From the NCBI RefSeq assembly GCF_900090045.1, contig NC_041781.1, forward strand, positions 372,001-436,000: a DNA stretch of 64,000 nucleotides, given 5' to 3'. The position numbers were made by a program, and so were the translations under genes. This DNA is from Plasmodium malariae. Lineage: Eukaryota; Apicomplexa; Aconoidasida; Haemosporida; Plasmodiidae. Within the stretch, counting starts at the first letter, position 1; every line of letters starts with the position of its first letter. Of the stretch, positions 1 through 17,758 are shown piece after piece. The notes under the pieces are model-generated. The model was not told the DNA's origin. It saw nothing but the letters and a program-made list of their open reading frames with translations, and searched no databases.

Positions 1-1502
1 TAATTAAGTTTTTGTACGTATCGACAACTATGTTTATACATATATATGCAATTGTATTTGTTCGTATATGTATGCGTGTGTTTGTACGTATATGCGTTTA
101 TATATAGGAAAACCTCTATAAATAAGTTGTTACGAAAAAATGATTCATCGTATTTAATATATAACACACCACATGCGCTTGTATGGGTGTATGTATGTAT
201 TCATATATTGCATAAAAAACCCTTACTACAAAAGCAAAATAACTGAAAGGGCTACATAATATATATATATATAAAAAAAAAAAAAAAAATTAGCCACAAA
301 TTTAAAGTATTAAAAACACTATTACATAGTTTTTTTCATAATATTAAATACAAAAAAGAGTTTCATGTTAATATGCTTCACAAAAATTCTCGCCTCCTCG
401 CGTGTGAAAAAATGTAAGTTATTTTTATTAAGTGTATTATAAGTATATAGGCACGTATGAATGTTCGTATGTATGTATGTATGTATGTAAGTATATGATT
501 ATATTCATGGAACTTAATTTTACTAAAAATGGGAAAAGCGCGACAATGTAAAAGTACATATTTTGCTTCAAATATATCCGTTATATGTACAAATTTTTAA
601 ATTTTACCTCAGATTTACGCATCAATTTGTAACAAACTTGTACATATATACATATGTATATACGTAAATGGGAAAAGCTATATAAGTTTTATGTACATAT
701 TTATGTACGATGTTTTGGGTTTACATATACATTCATTTTAACATCATTTCTGGGCACATTCTTGATATCCACCCTCACTTTTATATTATTTTGACATTTT
801 ATTCAATTTTTTTTTATATCCTTTAAGCAATCTAATAATTATTATCAACAATGATATAAAAGATTCTCCTTTAATCTTTAATATTTAGTGGTTGTTCTTT
901 TTATTATTTTTATATATATATTTTCTATATAGCTATTTTATTTGTATATATTAAGCATCTTCAAAAATTATGCCATAACATTATACATATATATATACAT
1001 ATGTATATATATATATATATAAATATATACGTCAACATAACATTCCAATTGCACACTTAAAATATACTGTTAATGTATGAAGGCCCCAATTAATATATTT
1101 CAAATTATAATTTAACAAAACAAACAGAAAAGGCGAGAACAATATTGTGCTTGTTAGAAGTTTTATTTCTTTTTAAAGTTATTATATATTTAACTGTTAT
1201 ATAAAATTTACATTCTGTATTTTTGGAGTGAGATTTTTAAACTATTTTTTTATTTTTTTCATATTTATTTTATCATGCGTTTTAAGGGAAAAAACTTTAA
1301 GCGCAACATCTTTTTTTTATAGAATAAATATATAAAATTTTATAACAAAAAAATACATAAAAATATATTTATATATATAAGTTTAAATAAACAGGAATAA
1401 TAACCACCCTTCTTTAAATTAATCTGAAGAATTAAAAACGTGGATATAAATGCCCTCTCTAGTTTTATTTTTTTTATTTTTTATTAATATTTTGATTGAG
1501 CA
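1..1502. other. Intergenic, upstream of prefoldin 4
   Basis: Very AT-rich DNA with poly-A/T runs, TATG-type microsatellites and no ORF that looks coding; the small ORF at 46-246 is built largely of Y/V/C codons from those repeats. One GC-richer patch at about 390-406 is flanked by the inverted repeat TTCACA/TGTGAA (see findings). The last 200 bases presumably hold the promoter and 5' leader of the prefoldin gene, but no specific element can be named. Confidence 0.6.
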
Positions 1503-2054
1503 ATGACGAATATTAAAGATGTAAAATATGACCTAGGCTTAGATATGACAGTAGAAGACCAAAAAAAAATTGGGAAATTCACAAATTTACATTATAAACA
1601 GTCTGTTTACGAACAAAAGATGAAATTAATGAAAGAAAATATATCAAACATTGATTCCTCAATTGATGAAGTCTCACTTGTTTTCGACCCCCAAGATGTT
1701 ATGCTAAATATAGGTATACGCCCATTTATCCTTCTCTTTCCCTTCTCTGTCTTTTTCTCATGCCATCCCTGTGTGTATGCATACAGTGGTGTATTTACAT
1801 TCTTACTACAATAACATTTTTCCTTTTTTGAATTCCAACAAATTATATGCTTAATTTTTTTTTAATTTTTTCAAGGCGACTGCTTTTTTAGCTTTGACAC
1901 AGATTACGTGGAAGAAAGCTTGGAACAGATCAACAGCGAAGGAAGAAAAATCTTAAATAAATTAGAACAAGAATATAAGAATATCATAAAGGAAAAAGAA
2001 AAATTAAAAACTGAATTATATGCAAAATTTGGAAATAGAATCGATCTCAACTGA
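1503..2054 (+). CDS. PFDN4: Prefoldin subunit 4 (two exons)
   Basis: Beta-type subunit of the hexameric prefoldin co-chaperone, which captures nascent actin and tubulin in the cytosol and hands them to the CCT chaperonin. Exons are 1503-1713 and 1876-2054, joined in phase 1 across a 162-nt intron (gtatac...tcaag); splicing gives 129 residues, close to the usual 120-135. The first exon carries the N-terminal helix with DMTVEDQKKIGKFTNLH. The second begins GDCFFSF, supplying the short beta-hairpin region, then a long heptad-like helix, and ends LYAKFGNRIDLN, very close to the family's typical C-terminal signature (LYAKFG.nInLe). Unspliced, the frame would run into intron sequence and stop at 1814. 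Start chosen at the only suitable ATG, after a T-rich leader. Identification is firm by family motifs; position before the ubiquitin protease agrees with P. falciparum synteny. Confidence 0.92.
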
Positions 2055-4878
2055 ATGCATTATTACATATATATTATGTACATACATGTATAATGTAACT
2101 AGACCCCCGCTCTTCAAATGATATAGCTTTTTTTATTCTTTTTTTGTGTAAGAAGGACAGCACAGTTTAAATGAAAAAATTTATTATAAAATGTAGGCAT
2201 TTCCTTAAAATTTGCCAAGGTTAACTTAGTTTCCTTTATTTTTCTTGTGAAAAACATACAGAGGGAAAATTTTCCCCTTTGCAATTACGTCTATCAGCAT
2301 GGGAACATACGTATGTACAATTACACATCCACACATACATACAAACGTATATAGCCCCACGCTTACACATGTGCATATTTATATAAATACAATGTGGGTT
2401 CAAGTATTATGAAAATTTGATTCTTCATATTTTAAAAGTGCGTTGTTTTTCTACATACAAATACATATAAGGATCGGTCGCTACGAACATTTTTCATTCT
2501 TTATTCATCTTCTATTTTATTTTATGATACATGACTTTTTTTGTTTTTCTCTACAATATACTGTTTTTTAAATTTTTTTTTTATTTGACTTTATTTTTTG
2601 TTATTTCACAAATAAACATGTTTCTAACAAAAAACAACAAAAAAAAAAAAAAAAAAAATACCAAAAAGAACATACTAGAATAAATATCACATTTACTAGT
2701 AAGTTAAAATAAAAATTAAGCAGTACATATTCACACCTGTATGTAAAGTTCATGTACATGTACAAACAAATATGTTATAAGCGTATGTACAATGGTTTCT
2801 GATTCTATTATATATATCATCTCAAAAATAGGTCAATATACTAATTTCCACACTTTTTTTACAGAATTATATTTTTATATGCCCAAGGTAACGTAAAGCT
2901 GGGCAAAACTTGAAAAAGGCAAAATTAACACGCAAGTGTTAACACATTTATATATACATAAATATTATATACATGAAGAACATGCTTCTTATACAAACCA
3001 CTTTTCTTTTTTTTTTTACCCCTTTTCTTGGTAACGAGATGTGTATAGAATCACTCAAAATATGTCTATTCATTTTCAAAAACAAATTCCTTTTTCGAAT
3101 TTTTTTTTATACTAAAAAATAACTTCCATTTTTAAAAGGATTTCCTCTAAGATTTGTTAAGAAATATACATAAAAAAATAATAAATGGAATTTGTTTCAT
3201 CTAGTTTTAATTAAATTAGTATTAGTAAATTTATATTAGTATGTATATATATATATAAATATATTTCGTACACGCGAACGTTTATATTCGTAAAATGGTT
3301 ATATATGGAATTGAAAAAAAAAATTTTAATTCGGTGAAGAAAAAATTTGAAGTATAATCTATTATTATACAATTACACTCATATGTATTAGAAAAATGAA
3401 CTAAAATTGAAAAAACTAAGAATATATATAATATTATCAATAAAAAATGTTATATATTAAAATATAATGAAAAATAATGGGAATTTCCTATTTTATAAAA
3501 AAAAAATTTTTTTTTTATGAACATATGCTATTATTAATTTAGAAGAAAATTTTCCTATTATATATTATATATTAAAATTACACAAACGTGGCATTCGTTA
3601 TATAACGAATTAATGAAAGATTTAAAAAAAAAAAAAAAGTTTTACCATTTGTAATTATGGTATGCATAAAAAAAAAGAAAAAAAATTAAATTGCCTAATT
3701 TATTTTTTCTTTTTTTTGAAAAAAGAATTAAGTGAAATTCTTCTTTTTTATAACAATTTCCATTAAGATGAAATAATATAATATATATTGAGCAGTGAGC
3801 ACATTTATATCTTCATATATTATATTGTTAATCTATTGTATATATATATATATATATATATATTTACATTTATACTATATACGTATATACATTTACATAT
3901 TTAACATACATTTAAATATATGTTTTACATTGATTGTACATTGCACTGGAATTTATTCATGGCACTGTTACATGTTTTATATTGTCATGTATGTATAATA
4001 ATATAATGAAACGTATATAATATATATATATATAACACATGTATTTATCATATATAATGTACATATTCCATACAGTTAGCTCCGAGTATATATTGCACAA
4101 TTTCGTACAATTGTATGTATACATAAGATGTGAGAACAAAAGATTAAAATAAAAAATTTAAATTCATTTATATATAACTTTTAATTTTTATGATATAATG
4201 ATATTTAACCCAAATTTTGTTTATACATTATTTTGCGAATATTTTTAAAGGTACTCTTTTTAAAAATTTGACTTAATCATTATTCGAATTTTTAATTAAT
4301 ATGAGTTTTTTTTTTTTTTTTTTTTTTTTTAAAGTAAAATATAATTAATAGGATTTTTATCCTTTGAATAAATAGAAGAATATCAGTGGTATGTCATAAA
4401 TATTAAATCATACTGAATGTATAACCGAAGCACAAATCTATGCTCATCCATACCCATCTATATATATATCTACCCATGTTTTAGCATTAAGTGAACAAAA
4501 CGTAGAAAAGGAGCAACTCTTTGTATACATGTATGTGCATATGTACATATATATATGTATTTGTGTTTTTGCGTACATAAATGGTTGTTCCTTTACCAAA
4601 AGTTTTATGCTACTCTTATACAATTGTTACTCCCGTTGTAATGTATATTACCTTTTTCCATGTTTGTTGAAATATGAACCCATTTTAGATCACACTTTTT
4701 TTTTCTTTTTTTTTTTTTACCGTACCATTGTGGAGTATATAAAGAGATACATGTTAAATTCATTTGTACTTTTTTTTCCTTTTCACCATTCCATCTTTTA
4801 CCCATTTTGATAGTACATTTACAATTGCCGTAAATAATTTTCTAAAGTTAAGCTTGATGTATTTGTTTATTTTTTATA
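2055..4878. other. Intergenic between prefoldin 4 and ubiquitin protease
   Basis: About 2.8 kb between two plus-strand genes, serving as 3' region of prefoldin and promoter/5' leader of the protease. It contains poly-A (2638-2659), poly-T (about 4306-4330) and TA runs (about 3840-3862). ORFs here are low-complexity and not supported. A compact segment at 2881-2942 with two potential hairpins is described under findings. Confidence 0.6.
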
Positions 4879-10184
<5,306 letters not shown>

Positions 10185-11164
10185 ATTATATACCTAGTTT
10201 ACTATTTTTTTTTATTTTTATAGTTATATAATTTGAATATACTTTTCCATGTTTAATATTTATCCCTCCTTGTAGTAGTTTTTTTTTTTTTTTTTTTTTT
10301 TTTGATATATAATTTTATCACCATTCTACATATTTAATATGCACTTCGTTTTATTTAACTTTTTTTTTTCTTCAGTTTGTCTGACGATATAGATATTATA
10401 CTTTTTTTCCATATTTTATATATTTGCTTCACTATTTTTTGCCTCTCTATTTTTTTCTTTGTTTTTTTTAACCTTCATTTTCATTCATTATTTTAAAACC
10501 ATATATGAAATGAATTTTTTGCGAATTCTTACTAAATTTTTTTATAATTTTTTTTCTTATCAAATTATTTGAATACTTGCCTCCAAAAATATTTTTTCTG
10601 TTGTCTTAAGATGTACATGTTTGCAAAGGATCTTATTTTTTTTTATATCATTAAAAAAAAAAAATACAGTAATAATATAGAAATCTATAAGGATAATATT
10701 TATAAAGTATATTTTTTCAGTTGTATAATTTTATAAAAATAATAGATGTTCACTTTAAAAAAGAAGAAAATGCACTTGCGCATTTGGGTAAAAAAACATA
10801 ATAGGTTAAAAAAATATAACATTAACTTGAAAAAAGAAAGGGTAAAATGCAACAATTTGTTGTAAAAAATTTTAACATTTATGTATATTCATACTGAAAA
10901 ATTTCACATATTATGAAAAATATACATAAGAATACTTTTTTCTGCATAGAATAACTTCTAAAAAATAAATTCAAGTGAATCAGAGAGGGAGAAAATAAAA
11001 AAAATGCTAAAAACATAGATGTTGTATTTTCATGAGAAGGCTAAATAAAAATGATAAATTGTTTTAAACAAAATGGCAATTACCTTTTTTAGGTTACTTC
11101 TTTTTCATTTGTTTGTTTAATCGTTTTTTTTTTTTTTTTTTTCTTTTACTATCAATTTTTTCCA
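10185..11164. other. Intergenic between convergent ubiquitin protease and HU genes
   Basis: About 1 kb between two convergent genes, so both 3' untranslated regions lie here. Dominated by poly-T on the left half (for example 10280-10302) and A-rich sequence on the right, as expected for opposing 3' ends. No ORF, RNA gene or notable repeat seen. Confidence 0.6.
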
Positions 11165-11880
11165 TCAATAAATTAACTTTTCATTTACATTTTCTTTGAA
11201 ACTTTCATTAATGTTTCCCATATGTAAATCATCTTCTTCTAGTTCATTTTCATCTTGATCAGTTTCTCTTTTTTTAGCTTTTACATTTACTTTTATCAAG
11301 TCTTTAAATATTTTCGAGAATTTAAAATGTGGCATGTGACTACTTTCTAAGTGAATATCTTCTTTTGTTCTCAAATTTTTAATACATCTTTTCTTTCTGA
11401 AAATATTATAATACATACCAAATTTATGAATGTAGATCTTTTCATTATTTTCTAAATGTTTATATATATTATCAAATATTCCATTCATAATTTTCTCAAC
11501 GGTCTTTTTGCTTTCTTTTGTTTCCATTGAAACTTCTTCTATTATTTGCTTCTTTGTAATTGCCTGAACAATCAGGAAAAAAAATTATAAAATAAAAGGA
11601 GGTAAGAAAAAATTAAATAATAGAAGAAAAAGTAAAATAGTACAAAGCATAATTTGATATAAGTTCAACTATTTCGACTGCTTTTTCTATATGTTTTAAC
11701 CTGTGAAACAGGTACTTTCGAAGAACTCTGATATAAAGCATTTTTATTGTAAGAGTTGTTAACCCCAATTTTGTTGTTTATTATGTTATTTTTATGAACA
11801 TTAATAAAAGCTCTACGTGAATAAGCAAATTCAAGTGTGAAAAAGAAAAGATACAATAATATGTACATTTTATTGAGCAT
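11165..11880 (-). CDS. HU: Histone-like DNA-binding protein HU, apicoplast-targeted (two exons)
   Basis: Bacterial-type HU that compacts the apicoplast genome. On the minus strand exon 1 is 11880-11701 and exon 2 is 11563-11165, phase 0 (...GTTTCACAG|gttaaa ... gttcag|GCAATT), giving 192 residues. Residues 1-20 form a signal peptide (MLNKMYILLYLFFFTLEFAYS) followed by a basic, Asn-rich transit-peptide-like stretch to about residue 60, the bipartite leader of apicoplast proteins. The HU fold follows: AITKKQIIEEVS, KKTVEKIMNGIFDNIYKHL, EKIYIHKFGMYYNIFRKKR with the conserved FG turn, the arm region, and a C-terminal helix HFKFSKIFKDLI. It ends in an acidic tail (about 30 residues) absent from bacterial HU. 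The frame is open upstream to 11964, but poly-Phe there is probably untranslated leader, so Met at 11880 was chosen; 11868 is an alternative. Length is close to the P. falciparum protein as I recall it (about 189). Confidence 0.88.
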
Positions 11881-14800
11881 ATATTTTGAGAAAGAGTACT
11901 TTACTAAGTTAAGAAAAAAAAAAAAAAAAAAATTCAAATATACATACACATATGGGTTATGCAACTATATATATTTATATATACTTTTTTTACTAGTTCA
12001 TTTTAGTAACAAATTCCATTACTGTGGTAAATGTATTTACATTTAACCTTGACATGTTATGTGCATACATTATTTTACTTTTCAAAATTACTGAATAATA
12101 AGTAAATGTGTTTGTTTTAAATTAAAAATGTAAAAAATTTAACATAAAAAATTTATTTTATATTATTTAAAAAGGTACATTAAAAAAGAAAAAAAAAAAA
12201 AAATAGTAAATAAGTGGACCTTTTTAATGCCGTATCGAAGGTATTTAAGGATAAAAGGATAAACAGTATAAAATTAATTATAGTTTTTTTTTTTTAAATA
12301 AATATTAATATATTTTAAAGCATTTAAAAAAAAATGATGGAAAAATATTCTTTTCCGCGGTTGTTTCGGCTTTTTTTATTTTTTTTTTTTCTAATATTAA
12401 AAAACTAATTATTTTATTTTATTGTGTCGCACTTAATGTGCTAAATTTTAAACAACAAAATGGTAAAACACAGGAAATAGTATTTTTCCTTTCTTATGTG
12501 TTTTCATATTTTTTTACACTTTTTAAGAGTTTTTACACACTTTTATTCGCTTTTAATATTTTTATTTATTTTTGTATTTTCTTATTTTATTACACAAAGT
12601 GAGCGAAAAGATACTTTATTTTATTCATGTACAAAAAAAGATTAAAATGCATTTGTGTAGAAGTTTACTCTTTTTTTTTCTGCTTATATTTGACCATGGT
12701 ATCAAAATAAAAACTAAGGAAAATATACAGTAATAATACGCTTACATTCATGTTTTCCATTTTTAATTATGAAAAAAATAACTTTATATTCATGTGTTTA
12801 AATGAGAATTATTACACCTTTTGTAAAGGTTTATCTTAATTCGTTTTACTGTTCCTTTTTATTTAGAAAACAAAAATATTATTGCTTTTGCAATAATATT
12901 TTTCGAATACACCTTTTTTCAAGAAATAAAATTTATATTTAATCCCTTTTATTAATACTTTCAATAGTAAATTATTTTAAAATATTTATTAAAATGTGAA
13001 AGACCCATGTTGCATACATATATGTTTGCTATATGTTAATAAATGGAATAGTATGTTTATTCTCTCCTATTATATAACATTCTAGATGTTCTTACTTTTT
13101 CGTTTTACCTTAAAAAGTTTTATTTTCAAACTAATGAATTACGCATTATTTGAAATATTTTTAAAAACTTATCAAGAAATATTAATGTGCATATTAAAAA
13201 AAATAAAAAAGGAAAGTACGGGAATAATGTACTACTATTCAAGAGGTAGTTAAATCAAAAGGTGTTAACGTTATTACAATGACATAATCCTATTCCCATT
13301 TTGTACTAAATAATTCCCCATATCAATAATGAAAATAAAAAAAATTCATTTTTTATAAAACATATTTTATAATGTATAAAATTTGTTTTTTTCAAAAGGA
13401 CGTAGCTTTTTCTTACTTATATGCAATAACACAAAAATAATGTAAGGCTCATTTAGTGATTCGTAAATTAATATATATTTCTGCCATATATATACAACTA
13501 GAAATATATATACATAATATGTTTATTTTATTTTTTTTGGTCTTTCCCATTTTACTAAATATTTTGATATAAAAATAAAATGTGTATTTGTGTACACATA
13601 TTGATAATAATAACTTAAGGTAACAAACTTCGTATTATACTTTTTTTTTTTTTTTTTATTGTTGTCTTTTTTTTTGTAAAAAACATTTTAGACCCCCACT
13701 TACCCTGTCTTTTTCATTTTAGTATTAATTTTCACGTTATTTACATATTATTTGCATGTTATTTTAAATTTATTTTATTCTTTTTTAACTCTCCATTTTA
13801 TGGAATAGGAGATCACTCAGCAATGGTAGGAAATATGAAGAAGCCTTGGCCATATTACTTGCGATAAATTTTCATTTTATATACATAAAATTATAAGGAG
13901 TAACCCTTTAATTTTCCTACAGAACGAAGTTTATATATGTATATATGTATGTCTACTTATATATATAAGTATGCACACATATACTAAAAGTTTATTTACT
14001 TTTTAGTTCATTCTTTTATATTCTAATTTTCCTATGTTCGCTCTATTTTATACTTATATTACTATTTAGTTATTTTATGGAATGTTATAACTATTATCTA
14101 TTAATCAATAATTTGATCCTACTTTTTTTTTTCTCTTTTTACAAATAAACATCGTATAATTCGTTAAGTAGACCAATTGACAATTCGAGCATATTATTAT
14201 TAAGTAAAAAATTTTGTCTATATTTTTTTGGTTTTTTAAAAAATAATTAAAAAGAAAAAAAAAAAAAGTAAATAACGAATTCATACATGTAATAATTACA
14301 GTTAAAAATCTAGAAGTTCTATTAATAAAATAGGGTATACTCGTATGCTTATAAAATATATATTAAAAAAAAAAAAAAAAAAGTCAGCAATAATCACTCT
14401 GTTTTGGTAATAATATGTAAGGAAAAATACTATAGCAAAATAAATAAGCTTTAGCGAAACAAAAATTTTGCTATTGGCTTTTTTTTTTTTTTTTTTTTTT
14501 TTTTTGATATTTATTCACATAAACAATAATTAATGTTAAATGAACTTTAACTTACATCTCTTTAACAAATTCTTAATGCTTTATTTTTTTTTTTTTTTTT
14601 TACATTCCTTTTCTGCGCAAATATTTTGTCAATTTATTTTTTTTTTTTTTTTAAGTATTCATTTTTACCCTTTTTTATTCATTATATTATGCTTCCTTTT
14701 TTTTTTCTTCCCCAAGCATATATAATTAAACGCATAATAGTATAACAACATAAAATACAGCACATATATTTATATGCTCTTATATGAAGTTTAGCTACGA

Positions 14801-14908
14801 CGTAATTAACGAATGCGTAATATCATCCTACTTTTTCTTTTTTTTTTTTTTTAAATTACTAGCACAATAATCAGAGGACGCACTGATTTATTTGATGTAA
14901 AGTTCAAA
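11881..14908. other. Divergent intergenic region between HU and RPA1
   Basis: About 3 kb separating two divergently transcribed genes, so it holds both promoters and leaders. Mostly AT-only sequence with poly-T tracts (13642-13658, 14481-14505). Features out of character: a CCGCGG palindrome at about 12356-12361, the inverted repeat GCAC..GTGC at about 12429-12441, and a markedly more complex segment at 13806-13866 (see findings). No tRNA or rRNA signature seen. Confidence 0.55.
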
Positions 14909-16824
14909 ATGAGTGAAAACGAGTAAGCTCTTATAATAAGTAAAACTATTAAATGTTTCAAACTGCTTCTTTTCTGCGTGTCGTTAATAAAAATATTCCC
15001 AAATGATTATACACATGTGTTTGTGTATATATACATAATATATATGTGCATATATGCATTTGACTTTGAAAATATACTCCTTGCTACCTCTTTCTTACAT
15101 ATGCATATATGTGTACACATGTGTATGCATTTTTGTATAAAGAAAATGCAGCTTTGTGTTTGTTGAAAAAATTGTAGAAGCTGTACTTCTATGCATATTG
15201 GACATGATACTTTTTAGTATGATCATATTTAGAAGCTTCTCTATTGAGTGATTGATTGACTGTTTGATTGATGTTTAATTCATTTGTACTAATCGCCCTC
15301 AATTTTAATCCATTTTTTTTTTTTTATTGCTGTATTTTTCATTTTCCCATATCTGTACTTTTTTCATACAGTCTGCTTTTTCGAATTAGCCAAATAACAA
15401 CCTATGTGAGCAAATGGATTATAAAGGCAAAAGTCGTAAATAAGTCGAAGCTGTCAACATTCAAAAACAACAACAGCTTTTTTAGCATAGATGTAACAGA
15501 CGTGCATGGGGATTCTATTTCTTGTAAATTTTGGGGAAGTGCAGCGGACAAGTGGTTTAATAATATCGAGTTAAAAAAAGTGTACATCTTTTCGAAAGGA
15601 AGAGTTTCCATAGCAAATCCTAAATATAACACAGTAAAACATAAGTACGAATTAACATTTAATGAGGATAGTGAAATTCACGAAGTAAAAGATGATGGAG
15701 AAATAAAAATCCAAAAAAAAATATCGCTAGTTAATTTAAGGGATATAAAAATAGCAACAAAAGAAACTCCATTTACTGCAGATTTAATAGGTATAGTGAA
15801 ACATATCGGTGCTGTAAGTAACTTGAAAACTAAACAGGGGAATGATATAATAAAACAAAACATAATTATTGTTGATGACACAAAACATTCTTTTGAAATT
15901 TCCTTTTGGGATAATAATGTTAATTTAATAGAAAATGAAATAAAAGAAAATGAGATTTATATATTTACAAATATCAGTATAAGAAATTGGAATGATATGA
16001 AAAATGGAACTTTTGGAGTTACGAGTTCAATTGAAAAAATGGAGAATTTAAATGATGAATTAAAAAATAAGTGTGCCGTAATATCTCAGTGGTATAATAC
16101 AAATGGAAAGTATGAACAATTTACAAATATGAGAAATATTTTGTCAAATGATGTTACACAAATACCTGATAAACATTATGCTTTAAGTGATGTTAATGAC
16201 GTATTGACAAAAGTATCTGGGACATATACCTTAGTGGGAAGAATTAAAAGAATTTATTGGAAAAGTAAAGAAAATGAACATAGGTTTTATTACCCTGCTT
16301 GTACCAAATGTAAAAAGAAATTATTATCTAGTGGACAAGAAAGTTCTTTAGATAATGATTATGATAACAATGTAGAAGCTAATCATGATGAAGAAAATGT
16401 TGTATATTCTTGTATGAACTGCGATGAAAATAATGTAAAACCTTTTTATAATTATACATTTAATTTTCTATTTATGGATTTTTCTGGATCAATTACTTTA
16501 AGAGCCTTTTCTGATGAAGGCTACAATTTATTGGGGAAAAAAGCAGAAGACTTAAAAAGCTTAGATGAAGATAGCCTAGATTATTTATTTAATTACGACT
16601 TCTTGTATAAAGAATACAAAGTTGTGGTTCGGGTTAACCAAAAGGTTTACAATGGAATTGAAAGAGTTAATTTTACTGCTATGAGAATTTTCCCACAAAA
16701 ACATTCAGATATTTCTTACTTGCTCAATGAAATTCAGTCGCTCATTACAAATAATAGTACATCAAATAAAAATAAGAGATCCCTGAATGACGACCAGCAT
16801 GAAGCCAAAAAGCAGAAGGTATAG
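14909..16824 (+). CDS. RPA1: Replication protein A1, short form (ssDNA-binding large subunit)
   Basis: Large subunit of the heterotrimeric single-stranded DNA-binding factor used in replication, repair and recombination. Exon 1 is only 14 nt (14909-14922, MSEN plus two bases) and exon 2 is 15372-16824, joined in phase 2 to give 488 residues starting MSENDLLFRISQITTYVSKW. OB-fold DBD-A lies at about 10-115 (KWIIKAKVVNKS, VYIFSKGRVSIANPKYN, YELTFNEDSEI). DBD-B is at about 130-240 (SLVNLRDIKI, DLIGIVKHIG). DBD-C is at about 275-460 with a zinc ribbon CTKCKKK...CMNCDENN. The tail KKQKV is basic. The N-terminal protein-interaction OB domain (DBD-F) of other eukaryotes is absent, matching the approximately 55-kDa Plasmodium RPA1; a longer paralogue is known elsewhere in P. 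falciparum. The in-frame Met at 15268 would add hydrophobic residues encoded by what is evidently intron. Confidence 0.87.
14923..15371 (+). other. Intron 1 of RPA1
   Basis: A 449-nt intron with donor GA|gtaagc and acceptor ttttcatacag|TC. It is rich in TATG microsatellite sequence. The 3' part happens to be open in the RPA1 frame from 15268, which could mislead automated gene calls into an N-terminal hydrophobic extension. Confidence 0.75.
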
Positions 16825-17528
16825 CTGATAAGTTGAAGTGAGGAGCACGATGTATCAGATATAAAATACGAAACGATGGACACAACACTTCAAACATTGT
16901 ACACATTATATGTCAAGGTTTTTCATGTAACCAACATAACATAGAACCAACCACCATAATGCAATAAAATTGTCAATTATTTGCACCGTTATATCTAAAG
17001 TTTGCCATTATGTAACCCCATTTAATAAAAAAATTATCATATAGTACATATCATTGCACAGTTTGAATCTTTTAAAAAATAATTTTGCATAATAGACATA
17101 AAAAAATGATTTATACCTTTTTATTCATTTTTTACTTTATCAAAAATTTCGTGTATATATTTTTAGGTTTTTTTTTTTTTTTTTTTTGAAATATTACAAT
17201 TTTTCAATGAAAAAAAAAGAAATTTATTATATATATGTTAATTAAAGGTTGCAAAAACGTATATTATTAATTTAATTATGTACATTAAATAAACAGTGAC
17301 AATAAATTCTATGAAAAGTTCTTTATTTCAAAAAAAAGAATATAAAAGTGGATATACATGCGTAGGGATACATGCGCAAATCATCTTGGCACAGCATAAC
17401 TCAAAACTACCACATACAATAAAACGTGGTGATATCACGTCAAAACAAAACATTTTATTGTTATTATTATTGTTTTTATTGTTGTTATTGTTACTGTTAT
17501 TATTACAATTATTATTATTATTATTCAT

Positions 17529-17559
<31 letters not shown>

Positions 17560-17621
17560 CTTTTTTTTTTTTCTCTTATTACGCGAACCTATTTTTGACT
17601 AAATCTTTTTGTTTCTCCAAA
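16825..17621. other. Intergenic between convergent RPA1 and copper ATPase genes
   Basis: Shared 3' region of two convergent genes. Contains an imperfect TTR/TTN microsatellite (about 17455-17524) and a 29-nt poly-T tract (17531-17559). Small ORFs on both strands derive from the microsatellite. No RNA gene seen. A possible 19-nt terminal exon of the copper ATPase lies immediately to the right (17622-17640). Confidence 0.55.
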
Positions 17622-17758
17622 TCATATATCCCGTAGAAGCCTGAGATGAAAAAATAAAAAAAGGTCAAAAAATGAGCTAATATTTGTTCAACGATCAAAT
17701 GTGTGCATGCATATATATATTAATGCGCCCTAGTACATAAGTTCGCAATTTTTTCCCC

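Noticed and set aside
46..246. 66-residue ORF at the left edge
   Set aside because: Composed mainly of codons from a TATG/TGTG microsatellite; no coding-like character.
15268..15371. N-terminal hydrophobic extension of RPA1 from Met 15268
   Set aside because: The sequence is intron-like with a strong acceptor at 15371, and the 14-nt exon at 14909 gives an RPA1-like N-terminus in register.
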